From IMG/VR virus record IMGVR_UViG_3300032242_002717, positions 23,402 through 87,401 of that record: a stretch of 64,000 nt of DNA, one strand, 5' to 3'. The notes under the pieces were generated by a model. It did not search any database. It was not told the origin of the DNA and was given only the letters and a program-made list of their open reading frames with translations. The position numbers were made by a program, and so were the translations under genes. This document shows, piece by piece, positions 18,440 through 28,123 of this stretch (position 1 is its first letter; every line of letters starts with the position of its first letter). The stretch comes from a virus.

Positions 18440-21405
18440 TGAGATTTTCTATACAGGTGAACGGCCAGGCTATAGACTTATCGTCTGGCTACAGTTCATT
18501 TCTTCCTGCATTTCTTGAATACACAACGGACGAATTTGACACGTTTGTATTCAGCGAGATAAACACTTGCCCTCCCGGATCTTATTCTTTTGGTATGCCA
18601 GTAAAGCTTTTTCTAGATTCAAATCAATACCCATGCTTTGTTGGCAAGATATCTGATATCAGTTACGATTACTCGGAGGACATGCAATGGACTGTGAGCT
18701 ATACGGTTCATGGTCTGAAATATTGGTTAAATTTTATTCCTGTTATCAGCAATTACGATACTGCTGACTACAACTTCAATCTTCCATCTAACGATCCAGG
18801 GTACAATCCTTATTTCTCTGGATTGACAGTCGGCCAAATGTTCAAGATTGTCCTCGACAATCACATGTCAAAACTTGTTGCTGCTGGCATCACAGGCTAT
18901 GTCCAGTCTGATCTTGATGCAATGACGATAGTACCGCCAGCTCCAGTCAATATTGGTGGACCAAAAATACTTGACGCTCTTCAAGGCGTATTGAGTTCGT
19001 GGCAAGCCAGGTACTGCATTCGTGTCAAATATGATACAACGAATGGACTTGCTTATTTGCGATTTGAGAATCCGTTTAATTATTCGTCGAGTACACTTAC
19101 TTTCGGAGTTGACCCAATAGATCCTTCCTCTTTTTCATGCAAGCCCGATAGCAAAGATTGCTATGGAAGAGTTGAGTATAGGGGATATGCCAAGGTCGAG
19201 GCGGCAATTCTTTCGGTAAAAGAAGGTACTTTGCTTCAAAGCTGGACAAGCACTCAGCAGACAAACTGGAACTGGAACCAGTTTGCTAATCCTAGCGGAA
19301 TGATTTCGATTGGTACTGTTTCGAATCTTTCTACGGTTGATTGTTATTGCAAGCCAGATAATCCTTCAGAGACATGGACTGCTAACCAGTGGAACGCAAC
19401 GGGAACGTGGATCTACCTTCAGTATGCAGCTGGAACAAATGCAGGCAACATAACATTTGCCGAGTACAGAAGGCTCAACTCAAATCAAGCACTTACCGCA
19501 GGAGGGACCGCAAACGTCTCCTGGGCGGGTGATATTCCTGTGACTGGAACAAACTACAACAGGTATCGAATTGTTGGATCAAATAGCTCGACTTCTGACG
19601 TTTGGAGAAAATACACGATAGCAAATAGCTATGTGGCAACTCATCTCGTGAATAGCTTTCCTATTCCAGTGCCTTGGGCTGTATCTACAACCGTCTCTCT
19701 TATCAAGTATCCATCGGCACTCGTTTTTTGGGGTAATGCTGGTTCCACATACGGAAACAACACATACAATGTCGCTTGTGGTCCAGTTCTCTTCGAGATT
19801 GACAAGATCAATGGGGTTATTCGATTCAGAGAACCGACCGTCAAGCCATTTAATACTCAGGCGAACTTGAATACTGGCGGGTCCAGTGTGACGCCTCCTT
19901 GGGATGTTCAAATCATTGTGCCATACAGTCTGGGTACGCTTGTCGCTTCCTATCCTCCTGACTCATACGGCAACCAAAATTATTCCGGTACGTTTTATAC
20001 TGCTACGGGAATTCAAAGAACTTTGACGTTCACCGACGATAATTGGATCGACCCTCGGCAGGCAAGCCAATATCAAAACGTATGTCAAATGCTTCAGGAG
20101 TGCTACAAGGACGTGAAGTACGATGGCGAGGTTTCGTACATGGGCCTTTATACGTCCGCACTTTATCCTCAATTCAAATTGAATTTTGCCGTCAATGAAC
20201 TTGTTGGCGTATCTCAAAGTTTGGGTCTTGAAGGGATTAACTGCCCTGTGCGAGTTGCTAGAATAACCTGGAATGCGAACGGAGGTGCGGACGATTTCAC
20301 GACAACGCTTCAGTTCAACAATCGCAAGCAGCCAGTGACCGGCCAGAACTATTTCATTCACCCTGCCTTCGCAAGCGTCGAGAATGCCTTCCACGCGACT
20401 TCTGTCGAGCAAGCCCTGTCTTCTATGTCTGGGTCTTCTCCGTTCAATGAGGGGGCATTTAACGGCACTGGAGTGGGCTTCCTGGGCATGAACACCGGAG
20501 AAGGAATCAATGTCGATCAGGGCGGCAATCTTCCTGTTCCTAAAATGGGATTTGAGTCTGGTCTTGGCATGGGCGTCGATCCATCGCTAGGTGGTGACGC
20601 ACGGGGTTTAGCAGATCAGTTGTTTGCGCCGGATGGCTTTAGCGGAGCAGATAGATTCCAAGGGAATGGCAATCGTGGCAATCTTCCAAAAGCTGAAGAC
20701 ATGGAAGGATTCGTGGGTCCACCAAGGCCCAAGCCAGAAGACATGGAAGCGGCACAGGGACCACAGAACCCTAACGATATTGCAAAGCCTATGGGTATGG
20801 TCGGTCCTCCTCGACCGGCTGTTGGGCCAATGGGAGAATACTTGCCAACCGAACCCAGGAAATCCACGTTTGTTCCAGAGACTCCGGCCTCAAAGTTCGT
20901 TGGGCCACCAGACCCAAGGACCGCATTACAGAGAACTGGGAGGTCTGGCGAAGACTCGTCTTCAAAGCCGTCCTCTCAAGACGTATTGAAAGACAGGAAT
21001 TCTAGACTTGTTGAACAGGGAAAGATTTTCCCAACAACAGAAGCACAAACAAACAGAAAAAGCACTCCTAAGCAAAGCACTGAAGACATTCTTGATAAGC
21101 GAGACGCGAGAATCGCAAGGGACGGAGACAATAAAAAAGAACAGTCTGTGGAGATGGGCAGAGGTCTTGGTGGAAGGGAGTATATGACTACACCATCCAA
21201 AACTAATGCCTATTCGCCTATTCAGTACTCATCTCCCATGGTCGGACCTCCTGACATGAGATCTCAGGATCGCAAGAGGGAAGATCAAAAAGATAGTGAT
21301 CTTGATAGGTTTCCTGGACCAAGTACTGAAGATTATGAGAATGTCAAGAAGCTAAAATCGACGTACAATTACTTGCCGCCTTCGATTGGCCAGTACGGCC
21401 AATAG
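18439..21405 (+). CDS. Tail hub or distal tail protein with disordered C-terminus
   Basis: A 988-residue protein directly after the tape measure, the usual position of distal tail and hub proteins. Residues 1-640 are beta-rich, with many Tyr, Trp and Asn. The N-terminal 120 residues (SIQVNGQAIDLSSGYSSFLP, CFVGKISDISYDY) look like a tail-tip or gp27-type domain. Residues 650-988 are low-complexity, rich in Gly, Pro, Ser and charged residues, with four VGPP(R/D) repeats. The tail is probably flexible and surface-exposed. Confidence 0.65.
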   Translation: MRFSIQVNGQAIDLSSGYSSFLPAFLEYTTDEFDTFVFSEINTCPPGSYSFGMPVKLFLDSNQYPCFVGKISDISYDYSEDMQWTVSYTVHGLKYWLNFIPVISNYDTADYNFNLPSNDPGYNPYFSGLTVGQMFKIVLDNHMSKLVAAGITGYVQSDLDAMTIVPPAPVNIGGPKILDALQGVLSSWQARYCIRVKYDTTNGLAYLRFENPFNYSSSTLTFGVDPIDPSSFSCKPDSKDCYGRVEYRGYAKVEAAILSVKEGTLLQSWTSTQQTNWNWNQFANPSGMISIGTVSNLSTVDCYCKPDNPSETWTANQWNATGTWIYLQYAAGTNAGNITFAEYRRLNSNQALTAGGTANVSWAGDIPVTGTNYNRYRIVGSNSSTSDVWRKYTIANSYVATHLVNSFPIPVPWAVSTTVSLIKYPSALVFWGNAGSTYGNNTYNVACGPVLFEIDKINGVIRFREPTVKPFNTQANLNTGGSSVTPPWDVQIIVPYSLGTLVASYPPDSYGNQNYSGTFYTATGIQRTLTFTDDNWIDPRQASQYQNVCQMLQECYKDVKYDGEVSYMGLYTSALYPQFKLNFAVNELVGVSQSLGLEGINCPVRVARITWNANGGADDFTTTLQFNNRKQPVTGQNYFIHPAFASVENAFHATSVEQALSSMSGSSPFNEGAFNGTGVGFLGMNTGEGINVDQGGNLPVPKMGFESGLGMGVDPSLGGDARGLADQLFAPDGFSGADRFQGNGNRGNLPKAEDMEGFVGPPRPKPEDMEAAQGPQNPNDIAKPMGMVGPPRPAVGPMGEYLPTEPRKSTFVPETPASKFVGPPDPRTALQRTGRSGEDSSSKPSSQDVLKDRNSRLVEQGKIFPTTEAQTNRKSTPKQSTEDILDKRDARIARDGDNKKEQSVEMGRGLGGREYMTTPSKTNAYSPIQYSSPMVGPPDMRSQDRKREDQKDSDLDRFPGPSTEDYENVKKLKSTYNYLPPSIGQYGQ

Positions 21406-21425
21406 AAAATGAGAGGTTTTGAATC

Positions 21426-21575
21426 ATGGTATCAGACATTGAGGCGAGACTTAGATTCCTTGAGCAAAAGCTTGCCAGGATCGAGAATCTTCTTAAGAGC
21501 CTACAGTCTCAGCACGAGCAGGCTAACACCATGCTTCAAATGACAACTTCGGTCAATCAGAGCAGCGCATCATGA
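21426..21575 (+). CDS. 49-residue coiled-coil protein
   Basis: A short gene between the tail hub and fibre genes. ATG 21426 is preceded by GAGAGG, and its stop overlaps the next start (ATGA). The product begins DIEARLRFLEQKLARIENLL, a clear heptad repeat, then turns Gln/Ser-rich. The next protein begins with the same DIEARLRFLEQK, so the two may co-assemble or derive from each other. Confidence 0.65.
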   Translation: MVSDIEARLRFLEQKLARIENLLKSLQSQHEQANTMLQMTTSVNQSSAS

Positions 21576-24319
21576 TTAACGATATTGAAGCCAGGTTAAG
21601 ATTTCTGGAACAGAAGTCGTTTGGGATTCAGAGAAAATCCGACTTGCTAAAAGGGGAAATAGGCAAGTTCGCGCAGGATGTCATGATGACATTAAGTGGA
21701 TTTCAAAACGGAGGAAACGGAAAAGTAGATTTTATTATTTTATTGACAGGTTGCAATGGGTTGCCTTTGGATAACGAATACATTTCCGTTGTTCCAGTTT
21801 TAGATAATCGATATACCTCTGGATGGCCAACAGACGATTATGCGATACTTTACATCGATTCAACTCACGTTCAAAAGACCGATAGGAATGGATACGCTAA
21901 GTTCAGCCTAAGTTGGCCTATGTACTACGATAGGGACGGAAACGGATTTGACATTTCGAGCGGAAATTCCTGTCATTTTATAAAAAATTCTGATGGTTTT
22001 TGGGTAATAGATAAAACTCAGTCTAGCCAAACCACTGGCATTATAAAATACTTTGCATCGGTAGTTATGAATAAAGTATTTTCTTATTACTTAGATACCA
22101 ATGAAATTAGAAACTATTACTGGATTTTTAATGATTTCTTATCTGTAACTCCTAAGGTAAACACAAACTCGGACACAAGTGATCGTCCAGGTTTTTTCGT
22201 TTCTACTACACAATGGTCGAGTGCAATAGCAAATAGCCCCAGGCCAAGGAAATTAAGAAAAGTTATTATTCCTGACGGAAACGGAAATAACGCAATTATT
22301 GATTATGACTATTTGGATAACCCGGAAATATGGGGAGATACTCTTAGGTATGGGCTAGTATACACAGACATTTACAAAGAAACAACCGCCTACGGATTAT
22401 ATGCCATTCAGTGGGTCATTCAATCGGACAGTTATCAGCAAAGGTCGTCTGTTTCGAGATTGACTGCTAGAGTTCCGTCCTACACGTCAAGATCCGGCGG
22501 ATTAACCCTTCCGGTTGCCTATGGAGTTCAAACTACATCGTGTGACAGCGGTGCGGCAACGGCATCATTTTCAGGAAATCCCATTCAGGTTAAATTCGAC
22601 TTTTCATCGACCCGTATTTATTCTTTGACTGGAATAGACCATGTAACAATGGAGGATTGCGGAGATCCTCCGTACGCTTATTTTGCATATCAGTACTATA
22701 ATGCAAACAATTTATCTAATCCATGGATTGACAAAAATGGGTATTACGCATATCTATCGGACAGCAACACCTTATCTTACGGATATGTCAACGTCAGCAG
22801 GCGTCTTGACCTAACTTTTTCTTATGATAGAACGATAGTTTACCCTGGAGCAAGTGATTACATTATTAGCAAGACCAAATTGCAAACAGTTTCATTTAGT
22901 TTTCAGTCAAATCCTGGGTCTTATGTTTTAAATAAAACACCTACTGGAGTTACCTATTGGTATAATTTTTCTTTTGATATTTTTAACCAAAAGCCAACAT
23001 TAACTGTGAACGCAAAAACTGTTAATGGATTCTATATATACGGAGGATATTATAAAACAAGTCAGACTGTTGTAGACGTTCAAGAGTCGGCTGTATCTTA
23101 CATTGGGACAGGGTACGGTCAATCGTTTGAATTTATTTTTAATGGCAACCTTTCTAAAGACCTTGGCGTAGGAAGCGTCTCTATAATTTTTAAGGAATTT
23201 GACGCAGCAAGACTTTTTTCTACCACTGGGAAAAGAGTATTGTCTAGCGTGATGGACCCGATCATAATCACGGACAACAATAATGTTATAAGTTCTTCAC
23301 TTGTGGCATTGAGGTACGATTACTACAAGACCAATACCAACAGAAAGTTTTTTGTTAGCTCAAAGATTCAGCCTTGCATGGCTTATAATCAAAGCAAGGA
23401 TGTTTTTGAAAAAGTAATGGGATACCCTGTTTATTGGTATCAATCATATTATGCTTACGATGAATTTCTTAACTCGCAAAATGCATGTAGCTTGCAAATA
23501 ATCTACAGGACGATATACGGTCTTCCGCAATGCGCATCATCAAATGGTAACACCTTTCCTTGTGGAAACATATATGGAAAAGAAAATAATGGTCAAATCT
23601 TCGATTCCGTGTATGGAAATGATTCTGGGGTAAGGCAAAGCTTAACTTTCGTTTCGCATAATAATTCCACGCACACTGATACTTATTCTGTTCCAACTTC
23701 TGTGTCCGACTTATTGGGAATAACATCGGTAACTATATCGCACGGAGATCGAAAAGATTATTTAATTTTTGATGTGAGTTTCGGGTTCGACAACAACAGC
23801 CAAGGGTGGTATGGATATCCGAGCTACAGTGCGTCCAGAGGTGCATTTTGGGACAATTCGCATGGATCTGCTGTCGGATGCCTTTCGGGGTTTGCAAGCA
23901 CAGGATATGGTGGCGACCTGCCTTTTTCTTTCACTTATTCTGGGACTTGGCAAAGCTTAGGGGTTCCAGCAAATGCCATGGTTCAGTCGATTGGTCTTCA
24001 TTTGAAGGAAAACGGACGAGGCGGAGTTACTTCAAGTACTTTTGGGCCGCATGTTCTCGCCGACGCGAATGGCGCGACTCGTGAAATAATGAGGATGCCT
24101 GAGCAGATCCAGCCTGTATTCCCAGACTCTTGGAGGCAGGTTGTTTGCGAAAATGTCGTGGTTCCTCTTGATATGCAATCGTCATCATCTTCAATCAAAT
24201 TGATCTTGAATGGTGTTGCTGCCGGAGGAGACACCAGCGACACATATGTAAGTTTTGACGATGTAGTTTTTACGATATTCTACAAAGCTCAATCAAATAA
24301 CGGTCCACCGCTTTCATGA
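21572..24319 (+). CDS. Large tail fibre or spike protein
   Basis: A 915-residue beta-rich protein, rich in Tyr, Asn, Ser and Gly, as in receptor-binding proteins. The first 35 residues repeat the coiled-coil start of the upstream mini-gene. No enzyme motif stands out. A carbohydrate-binding-like Trp/Tyr pattern is visible near the C-terminus (FGFDNNSQGWYGYPSYSASR) but is not diagnostic. Likely part of the host-recognition apparatus. The next gene overlaps by 4 bases. Confidence 0.6.
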   Translation: MINDIEARLRFLEQKSFGIQRKSDLLKGEIGKFAQDVMMTLSGFQNGGNGKVDFIILLTGCNGLPLDNEYISVVPVLDNRYTSGWPTDDYAILYIDSTHVQKTDRNGYAKFSLSWPMYYDRDGNGFDISSGNSCHFIKNSDGFWVIDKTQSSQTTGIIKYFASVVMNKVFSYYLDTNEIRNYYWIFNDFLSVTPKVNTNSDTSDRPGFFVSTTQWSSAIANSPRPRKLRKVIIPDGNGNNAIIDYDYLDNPEIWGDTLRYGLVYTDIYKETTAYGLYAIQWVIQSDSYQQRSSVSRLTARVPSYTSRSGGLTLPVAYGVQTTSCDSGAATASFSGNPIQVKFDFSSTRIYSLTGIDHVTMEDCGDPPYAYFAYQYYNANNLSNPWIDKNGYYAYLSDSNTLSYGYVNVSRRLDLTFSYDRTIVYPGASDYIISKTKLQTVSFSFQSNPGSYVLNKTPTGVTYWYNFSFDIFNQKPTLTVNAKTVNGFYIYGGYYKTSQTVVDVQESAVSYIGTGYGQSFEFIFNGNLSKDLGVGSVSIIFKEFDAARLFSTTGKRVLSSVMDPIIITDNNNVISSSLVALRYDYYKTNTNRKFFVSSKIQPCMAYNQSKDVFEKVMGYPVYWYQSYYAYDEFLNSQNACSLQIIYRTIYGLPQCASSNGNTFPCGNIYGKENNGQIFDSVYGNDSGVRQSLTFVSHNNSTHTDTYSVPTSVSDLLGITSVTISHGDRKDYLIFDVSFGFDNNSQGWYGYPSYSASRGAFWDNSHGSAVGCLSGFASTGYGGDLPFSFTYSGTWQSLGVPANAMVQSIGLHLKENGRGGVTSSTFGPHVLADANGATREIMRMPEQIQPVFPDSWRQVVCENVVVPLDMQSSSSSIKLILNGVAAGGDTSDTYVSFDDVVFTIFYKAQSNNGPPLS

Positions 24320-24930
24320 TCAATCAATTGCAGGCAAACTCGATAAAAGTTGAATTTGAAGTGCTGCGAAAGCATCATATGGCGGCTTTCGATATGGACG
24401 GAGTTTTGTGTGAAGAGCCAACTCCGGGAACATTTGATCCATCAAATGCCGTTCCTTTCTACATTCCCGACCACCCTATTCATCTGATAATTACAGCCAG
24501 AAATGAAAAATATAGACAGCAAACCCTGGATTGGCTCGCTAAGCACTCCGTCACGGCCTACCGAGTCGCCATGCCGACCTGGGAAGAATATCCAGGATTG
24601 GAAGCGGTCGCCCGATGGAAGGCCGAGGAGTACCGAAAGAGCCGACTTCCGATGTTTGTTGAGTCAAACATCGACATAGCCAGGATCGTCGCCAGGGAGG
24701 CTTGTATGCCTGTCTATTGCCCATCGGCCAGAAAGACTATAGAGCCTGAAAGTCCAGTTCTTGGAAACTCGGACGCCATAGGGAGAAGGGTCAGGGTTTG
24801 CCCTCATCGCCTCGACCTGTGTTGCGGGTCAGCGAGATGTGCAAAAAGGGATCATGTCATTGTCTATCGTGACGATTGCCGTTCTTGCCCGGACTTGCCT
24901 TTGCCTGAATACGCGACTGTACATGGCTAA
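24316..24930 (+). CDS. HAD-superfamily phosphatase with Cys-rich tail
   Basis: A 204-residue protein with HAD motif I DMDGVL (Asp26 and Asp28) and motif II in IITARNEKY near residue 58. A later LPMFVESNIDIARIVA segment fits the C-terminal acidic region. HAD enzymes remove phosphate through an aspartyl intermediate. The last 45 residues carry seven cysteines (CPHRLDLCCGSARCAKRD and CRSCP), which could bind a metal. It overlaps the fibre gene and precedes a glycosyltransferase, so it may act on sugar phosphates. That substrate is inferred only from context. Confidence 0.7.
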   Translation: MINQLQANSIKVEFEVLRKHHMAAFDMDGVLCEEPTPGTFDPSNAVPFYIPDHPIHLIITARNEKYRQQTLDWLAKHSVTAYRVAMPTWEEYPGLEAVARWKAEEYRKSRLPMFVESNIDIARIVAREACMPVYCPSARKTIEPESPVLGNSDAIGRRVRVCPHRLDLCCGSARCAKRDHVIVYRDDCRSCPDLPLPEYATVHG

Positions 24931-24946
24931 TTTTTTTTGCTATAAT
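24918..24946 (+). promoter_or_regulatory. Promoter for the glycosyltransferase-sigma operon
   Basis: A perfect -10 TATAAT (24941-24946) lies 17 bases from a fair -35 TGTACA (24918-24923). The start point falls in AGTGTACA, a motif also seen at the 45.66 kb promoter. A run of eight T lies within the spacer. Confidence 0.75.
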
Positions 24947-24983
24947 AGTGTACATTTGAATATTACTTTTCAAAGGAAGATTT

Positions 24984-26171
24984 ATGGACTCGCATGACCC
25001 AAGAAGCCCAAACAGGATAGCCTGGCTTCAGAGCCTGAACCAATGCGCGGATCGCAGAGATAACCCGGTCCCAGTCGGCGGAATCGTAAGTCGATATCAG
25101 ACGCCAAATAAGAGAATTGTGATCAGAGCTAACCTGTATGGTCACGGCGGCTACGGGCAGCTTGCAGAATGGACTGGCAGGGAACTTGAGTCGCATGGAA
25201 TCCCTGTAGCGTACGACCCGATAGCAGTTATCGAAGAATTTATTCCTTTGCAAGCTTTTGTGCGAGACCGACTTATCGTTTCGCCGGTCGATAATTGGGA
25301 GCTTTTGCTCTCTACGCCATCAACCAAACCTATGCCCAACAAAAATAGCGTGTTTTTTTCAATGTGGGAGACTACTGGCATAAATCGGACATCTGTGTCC
25401 AATTTAAATCAGTCAAAGTTTGTTATTGTGCCATGCAAATTCAACAGAGACACCTTTTTTGATTGTGGAGTGAATGTTCCTATCGATATCGTGCCTTTGG
25501 GAGTCGATGGAGATAAATGGACTTGCACGGACATGCCAAGGTATCCGTCTGGAGACACGGTGTTTGTGACAGCCGCGAGGCATTCCCATGGTGGCGTAAG
25601 AAAAAATACTATTGATATGGCGAGAGCGTTTTGCGAGGCATTCCCTAAAGGTGACGAGCCTGTTCAATTCAGAATCAAGTGCTTTACGGACTGTCAATCG
25701 CATCTTGATAATCTGCCAAGAGATAAAAGAATCAGAGTCTACAAAAACACCATGACCGATGACCAGTTAGTCGATTGGTGCAAAGAATCCACGGTTGGAG
25801 TTTTTTGTTCAAGGGGAGAGGGTTGGGGCATGCACATACACCAATTCCTTTCAATTGGGAGGCCGGTGATTACATGCTTTGGTTCGGCGATGAACGATTA
25901 TTGCAACCGCGATGTTGCTTTCCCTGTTGAGTTCAAGTGGGAAAAAGCGAGAGACTGTTATGAAGACAGTGGATCTTGGATGGTCCCATTGAGGGAAAGC
26001 ATGATAAGCACTTTTCAATATGTATTTAATAATAGATGCGAGGTTCAGAAAATGTCTGGTTTATGCGCGGTGAAAGCGAGGGAGTTTACCTGGAAAACAA
26101 TGGGAAACAAGCTTGTAGAAACACTGAAGATGCGTGGACTACTAAAAGAAATTGGATTTCCAGATGTATAA
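24984..26171 (+). CDS. GT-B glycosyltransferase (GT4-like)
   Basis: A 395-residue enzyme predicted to transfer a sugar from a nucleotide-sugar donor. The N-terminal half has a Gly-rich GHGGYGQLAEWTGRELESHG segment. The C-terminal half has the GT4-type motif GVFCSRGEGWGMHIHQFLSI (near residues 272-292), with the acidic and His residues of the donor site. A helix-rich end follows. AAGGAAGA lies upstream of the ATG. Position between fibre and sigma genes suggests modification of virion, host surface or DNA; the acceptor cannot be told. Confidence 0.75.
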   Translation: MDSHDPRSPNRIAWLQSLNQCADRRDNPVPVGGIVSRYQTPNKRIVIRANLYGHGGYGQLAEWTGRELESHGIPVAYDPIAVIEEFIPLQAFVRDRLIVSPVDNWELLLSTPSTKPMPNKNSVFFSMWETTGINRTSVSNLNQSKFVIVPCKFNRDTFFDCGVNVPIDIVPLGVDGDKWTCTDMPRYPSGDTVFVTAARHSHGGVRKNTIDMARAFCEAFPKGDEPVQFRIKCFTDCQSHLDNLPRDKRIRVYKNTMTDDQLVDWCKESTVGVFCSRGEGWGMHIHQFLSIGRPVITCFGSAMNDYCNRDVAFPVEFKWEKARDCYEDSGSWMVPLRESMISTFQYVFNNRCEVQKMSGLCAVKAREFTWKTMGNKLVETLKMRGLLKEIGFPDV

Positions 26172-26865
26172 TAACGACGAAAAAAACAGAGAAATGATTG
26201 CCGAGATTCAACTTGGCGATAATCAGGCTCTGGAAGAACTTATCAACTTGAACATGCCGATGGTAAAGGCAGTTGTTAGAGACGTTCTGAAAGGGTGGTC
26301 CAAGTCAAGAAGGTCGAATTTCTCAAGCGATCTGCAACAAGAAGGCGTGATAGCCCTTATTGAGTCATCTCGCAAGTTCAACCTTGAGTCAAAGACTATT
26401 TTTTATTCTTATGCAAAGAAAGCGATATATCGACGGGTTGTCAGAAAAACGAGAGACATGCTGATAGTCTCGATTCCAAGCACTGTACTCGATTGCAATA
26501 TGGAAGCATCGAAAGCCGCATTTAGTCTTGAGGCGATAGGCAATAGCAATGGTGGCTTCGAGGGAATGATCGAGAGAGAATGTTGCTTGACGAGCGATGG
26601 TGGAATGAGTCAGATTGAAAACGTAGAAGACATGGAATTTGTGGACTCAATATCAGACATGGTCGATGCTATGCCAGAGATGCTCGCCAGGTGCGTCAAG
26701 CTCAGGCACGGTTACGAGAAAGGCAAATGGTGCTGCGAGAACAGCATGTCTTATCGAGAGATGGGCCATGAGCTAGGAATCTCTCATGTGTGGGCAAGGG
26801 TTGTTTATACTCTCGCCCAACAAGAGTTAAAAATGATGGTTTGCGACATGAGGAACAAAATTTAG
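26164..26865 (+). CDS. Sigma-70 family RNA polymerase sigma factor, copy 1
   Basis: A 233-residue sigma factor. Region 2 is clear (LQQEGVIALIESSRKFNLES, then YSYAKKAIYRRVVRK). A region 4 HTH is at the end (SYREMGHELGISHVWARVVY). The insert between them is longer and more acidic than usual. It starts within the last codons of the glycosyltransferase gene. It likely redirects host RNA polymerase to phage genes; which promoters it reads is unknown. A second, different sigma gene is at 41801. Confidence 0.8.
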   Translation: MYNNDEKNREMIAEIQLGDNQALEELINLNMPMVKAVVRDVLKGWSKSRRSNFSSDLQQEGVIALIESSRKFNLESKTIFYSYAKKAIYRRVVRKTRDMLIVSIPSTVLDCNMEASKAAFSLEAIGNSNGGFEGMIERECCLTSDGGMSQIENVEDMEFVDSISDMVDAMPEMLARCVKLRHGYEKGKWCCENSMSYREMGHELGISHVWARVVYTLAQQELKMMVCDMRNKI

Positions 26866-27161
26866 GAACAGACAGAAATTCGATAAATGGCGACGTTGTC
26901 CTCAAACTGAATTAGTTCTGCTTCAATGCGAATTACATCCCCATCGCTAGGTGGATGGAATGGGCACACTGAGTACTCGTAAACTAACCCGATCACTTTT
27001 AGTCCGGCGACATCGATATTGACGATGTCATATTCGACCGAATACTTGAGTTTTGAGTGGTTTCTTTCTTTGACCTGATGAGCCACTAAAGAAGTAGCCT
27101 CTATCAGCTTGTCTTTAATTAAATGCGTATCATTTATGATCTCGCTGATTTCTGTTGTCAT
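26862..27161 (-). CDS. Hypothetical protein, last gene of a minus-strand operon
   Basis: A 99-residue protein with a helical N-terminus and a beta-rich second half (EYDIVNIDVAGLKVIGLVY). It overlaps the upstream gene by 4 bases (ATGA) and ends 4 bases inside the convergent sigma gene. No family recognised. Confidence 0.5.
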   Translation of the reverse strand: MTTEISEIINDTHLIKDKLIEATSLVAHQVKERNHSKLKYSVEYDIVNIDVAGLKVIGLVYEYSVCPFHPPSDGDVIRIEAELIQFEDNVAIYRISVCS

Positions 27162-27358
27162 CTTGCGTTGTGACCTTCTTCGGAAATGATGACAAAAATG
27201 CCTTTTTCTCGAAGAGATTTAAGTTCTTCTAAAGCCTTTGTTCCTTCGTCCATGAACGGTTTCAACGGTTTTTTCTTTTTCCATGATTCGATCATGCCAG
27301 ACAATGAGAGTTCCATCGAAATCATTGCATTCTTGTACCGTTCCATATCAGCTTGCAT
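27158..27358 (-). CDS. Small helical protein
   Basis: A 66-residue, mostly helical and charged protein (ESWKKKKPLKPFMDEGTKAL). AGGAG precedes the ATG at 27358. It is coupled by overlaps to both neighbours in the operon read from 28923 leftwards. Function unknown. Confidence 0.55.
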   Translation of the reverse strand: MQADMERYKNAMISMELSLSGMIESWKKKKPLKPFMDEGTKALEELKSLREKGIFVIISEEGHNAR

Positions 27359-27590
27359 AAATTGGCTCCTCGCACTTTAGCACTATTTCTCGGATCTCTT
27401 TGATTGCGTCCGTAAAGTTTTGCAACTCTTCTTCCGTATCAACCCTGCAAACAAGCTTTTTGGCAACATCATACAAATCCACGGCATTTGCTATGATTTG
27501 CGAGTCGAAAGGATCGGGAAGCCTGTCTCCCAATGCCTTGGATTTTTGCAGAAGATCGTAAATCTCGGTTGCACTCACTTTGACTGGCAA
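27348..27590 (-). CDS. Small hypothetical protein, TTG start
   Basis: An 80-residue acidic helical protein. I choose TTG at 27590 because AAGGAG lies 6 bases upstream; an ATG at 27620 would lie before that site. It overlaps the end of the resolvase gene by 16 bases. No family recognised. Confidence 0.55.
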   Translation of the reverse strand: MPVKVSATEIYDLLQKSKALGDRLPDPFDSQIIANAVDLYDVAKKLVCRVDTEEELQNFTDAIKEIREIVLKCEEPIYAS

Positions 27591-28123
27591 AGTATTCTCC
27601 TTCCGTATTCGGCCATGCACAGAGCGTCTGCAATTCCATCGTGAGACTTTCTTGATCTTTCGGTGGCCTTTAAATCAAATCCCGGCCACCGCCGATTGCA
27701 ATATGCGATAGAGTCGTTCTTGTCCTTATTTGCAAATCCATCAAGCACGACCTTCTTCCATCTTTGCGGTGTCACGAACTGATAGGGAAGGCCAAGCGTT
27801 CCAACGACTCCTTCGATAATTCCAAGAGATCTTCCGAACGAAAACACGGAAGCCACTCCTTGTTTTGGCATACTGTGAACTTGTTCTATGATGACAAGTA
27901 AAACAACATATACTTTTTCATCGCAAACATATCCCCCATCGTATTGAGAGAGCAAAGACGCTAGGCCGTTGGGATCAATCGAGTTCTTTTTTGATTTTGT
28001 TACTGGCATCGGTTTGCCAGATATTGGAATTCCTGTGTCTTTGTCAATTACGCTTATGCCGCCACTGATCCCAGGATCAATTCCAATCACTACGTCTTTT
28101 GCAAATTCATTTCTGTAAAGCAT
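27575..28123 (-). CDS. RuvC-like Holliday junction resolvase
   Basis: A 182-residue nuclease of the RuvC/RNase H fold, predicted to cut four-way junctions or branched DNA in recombination and packaging. Visible motifs are IGIDPGISGGISV with the first catalytic Asp, IIEQVHSMPKQG with the Glu, PQRWKKVVLD, and a C-terminal HDGIADALCMAEYG with the last Asp. It starts in a one-base overlap (TAATG) with the pentapeptide gene. Length is normal for phage RuvC proteins. Confidence 0.85.
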   Translation of the reverse strand: MLYRNEFAKDVVIGIDPGISGGISVIDKDTGIPISGKPMPVTKSKKNSIDPNGLASLLSQYDGGYVCDEKVYVVLLVIIEQVHSMPKQGVASVFSFGRSLGIIEGVVGTLGLPYQFVTPQRWKKVVLDGFANKDKNDSIAYCNRRWPGFDLKATERSRKSHDGIADALCMAEYGRRILCQSK

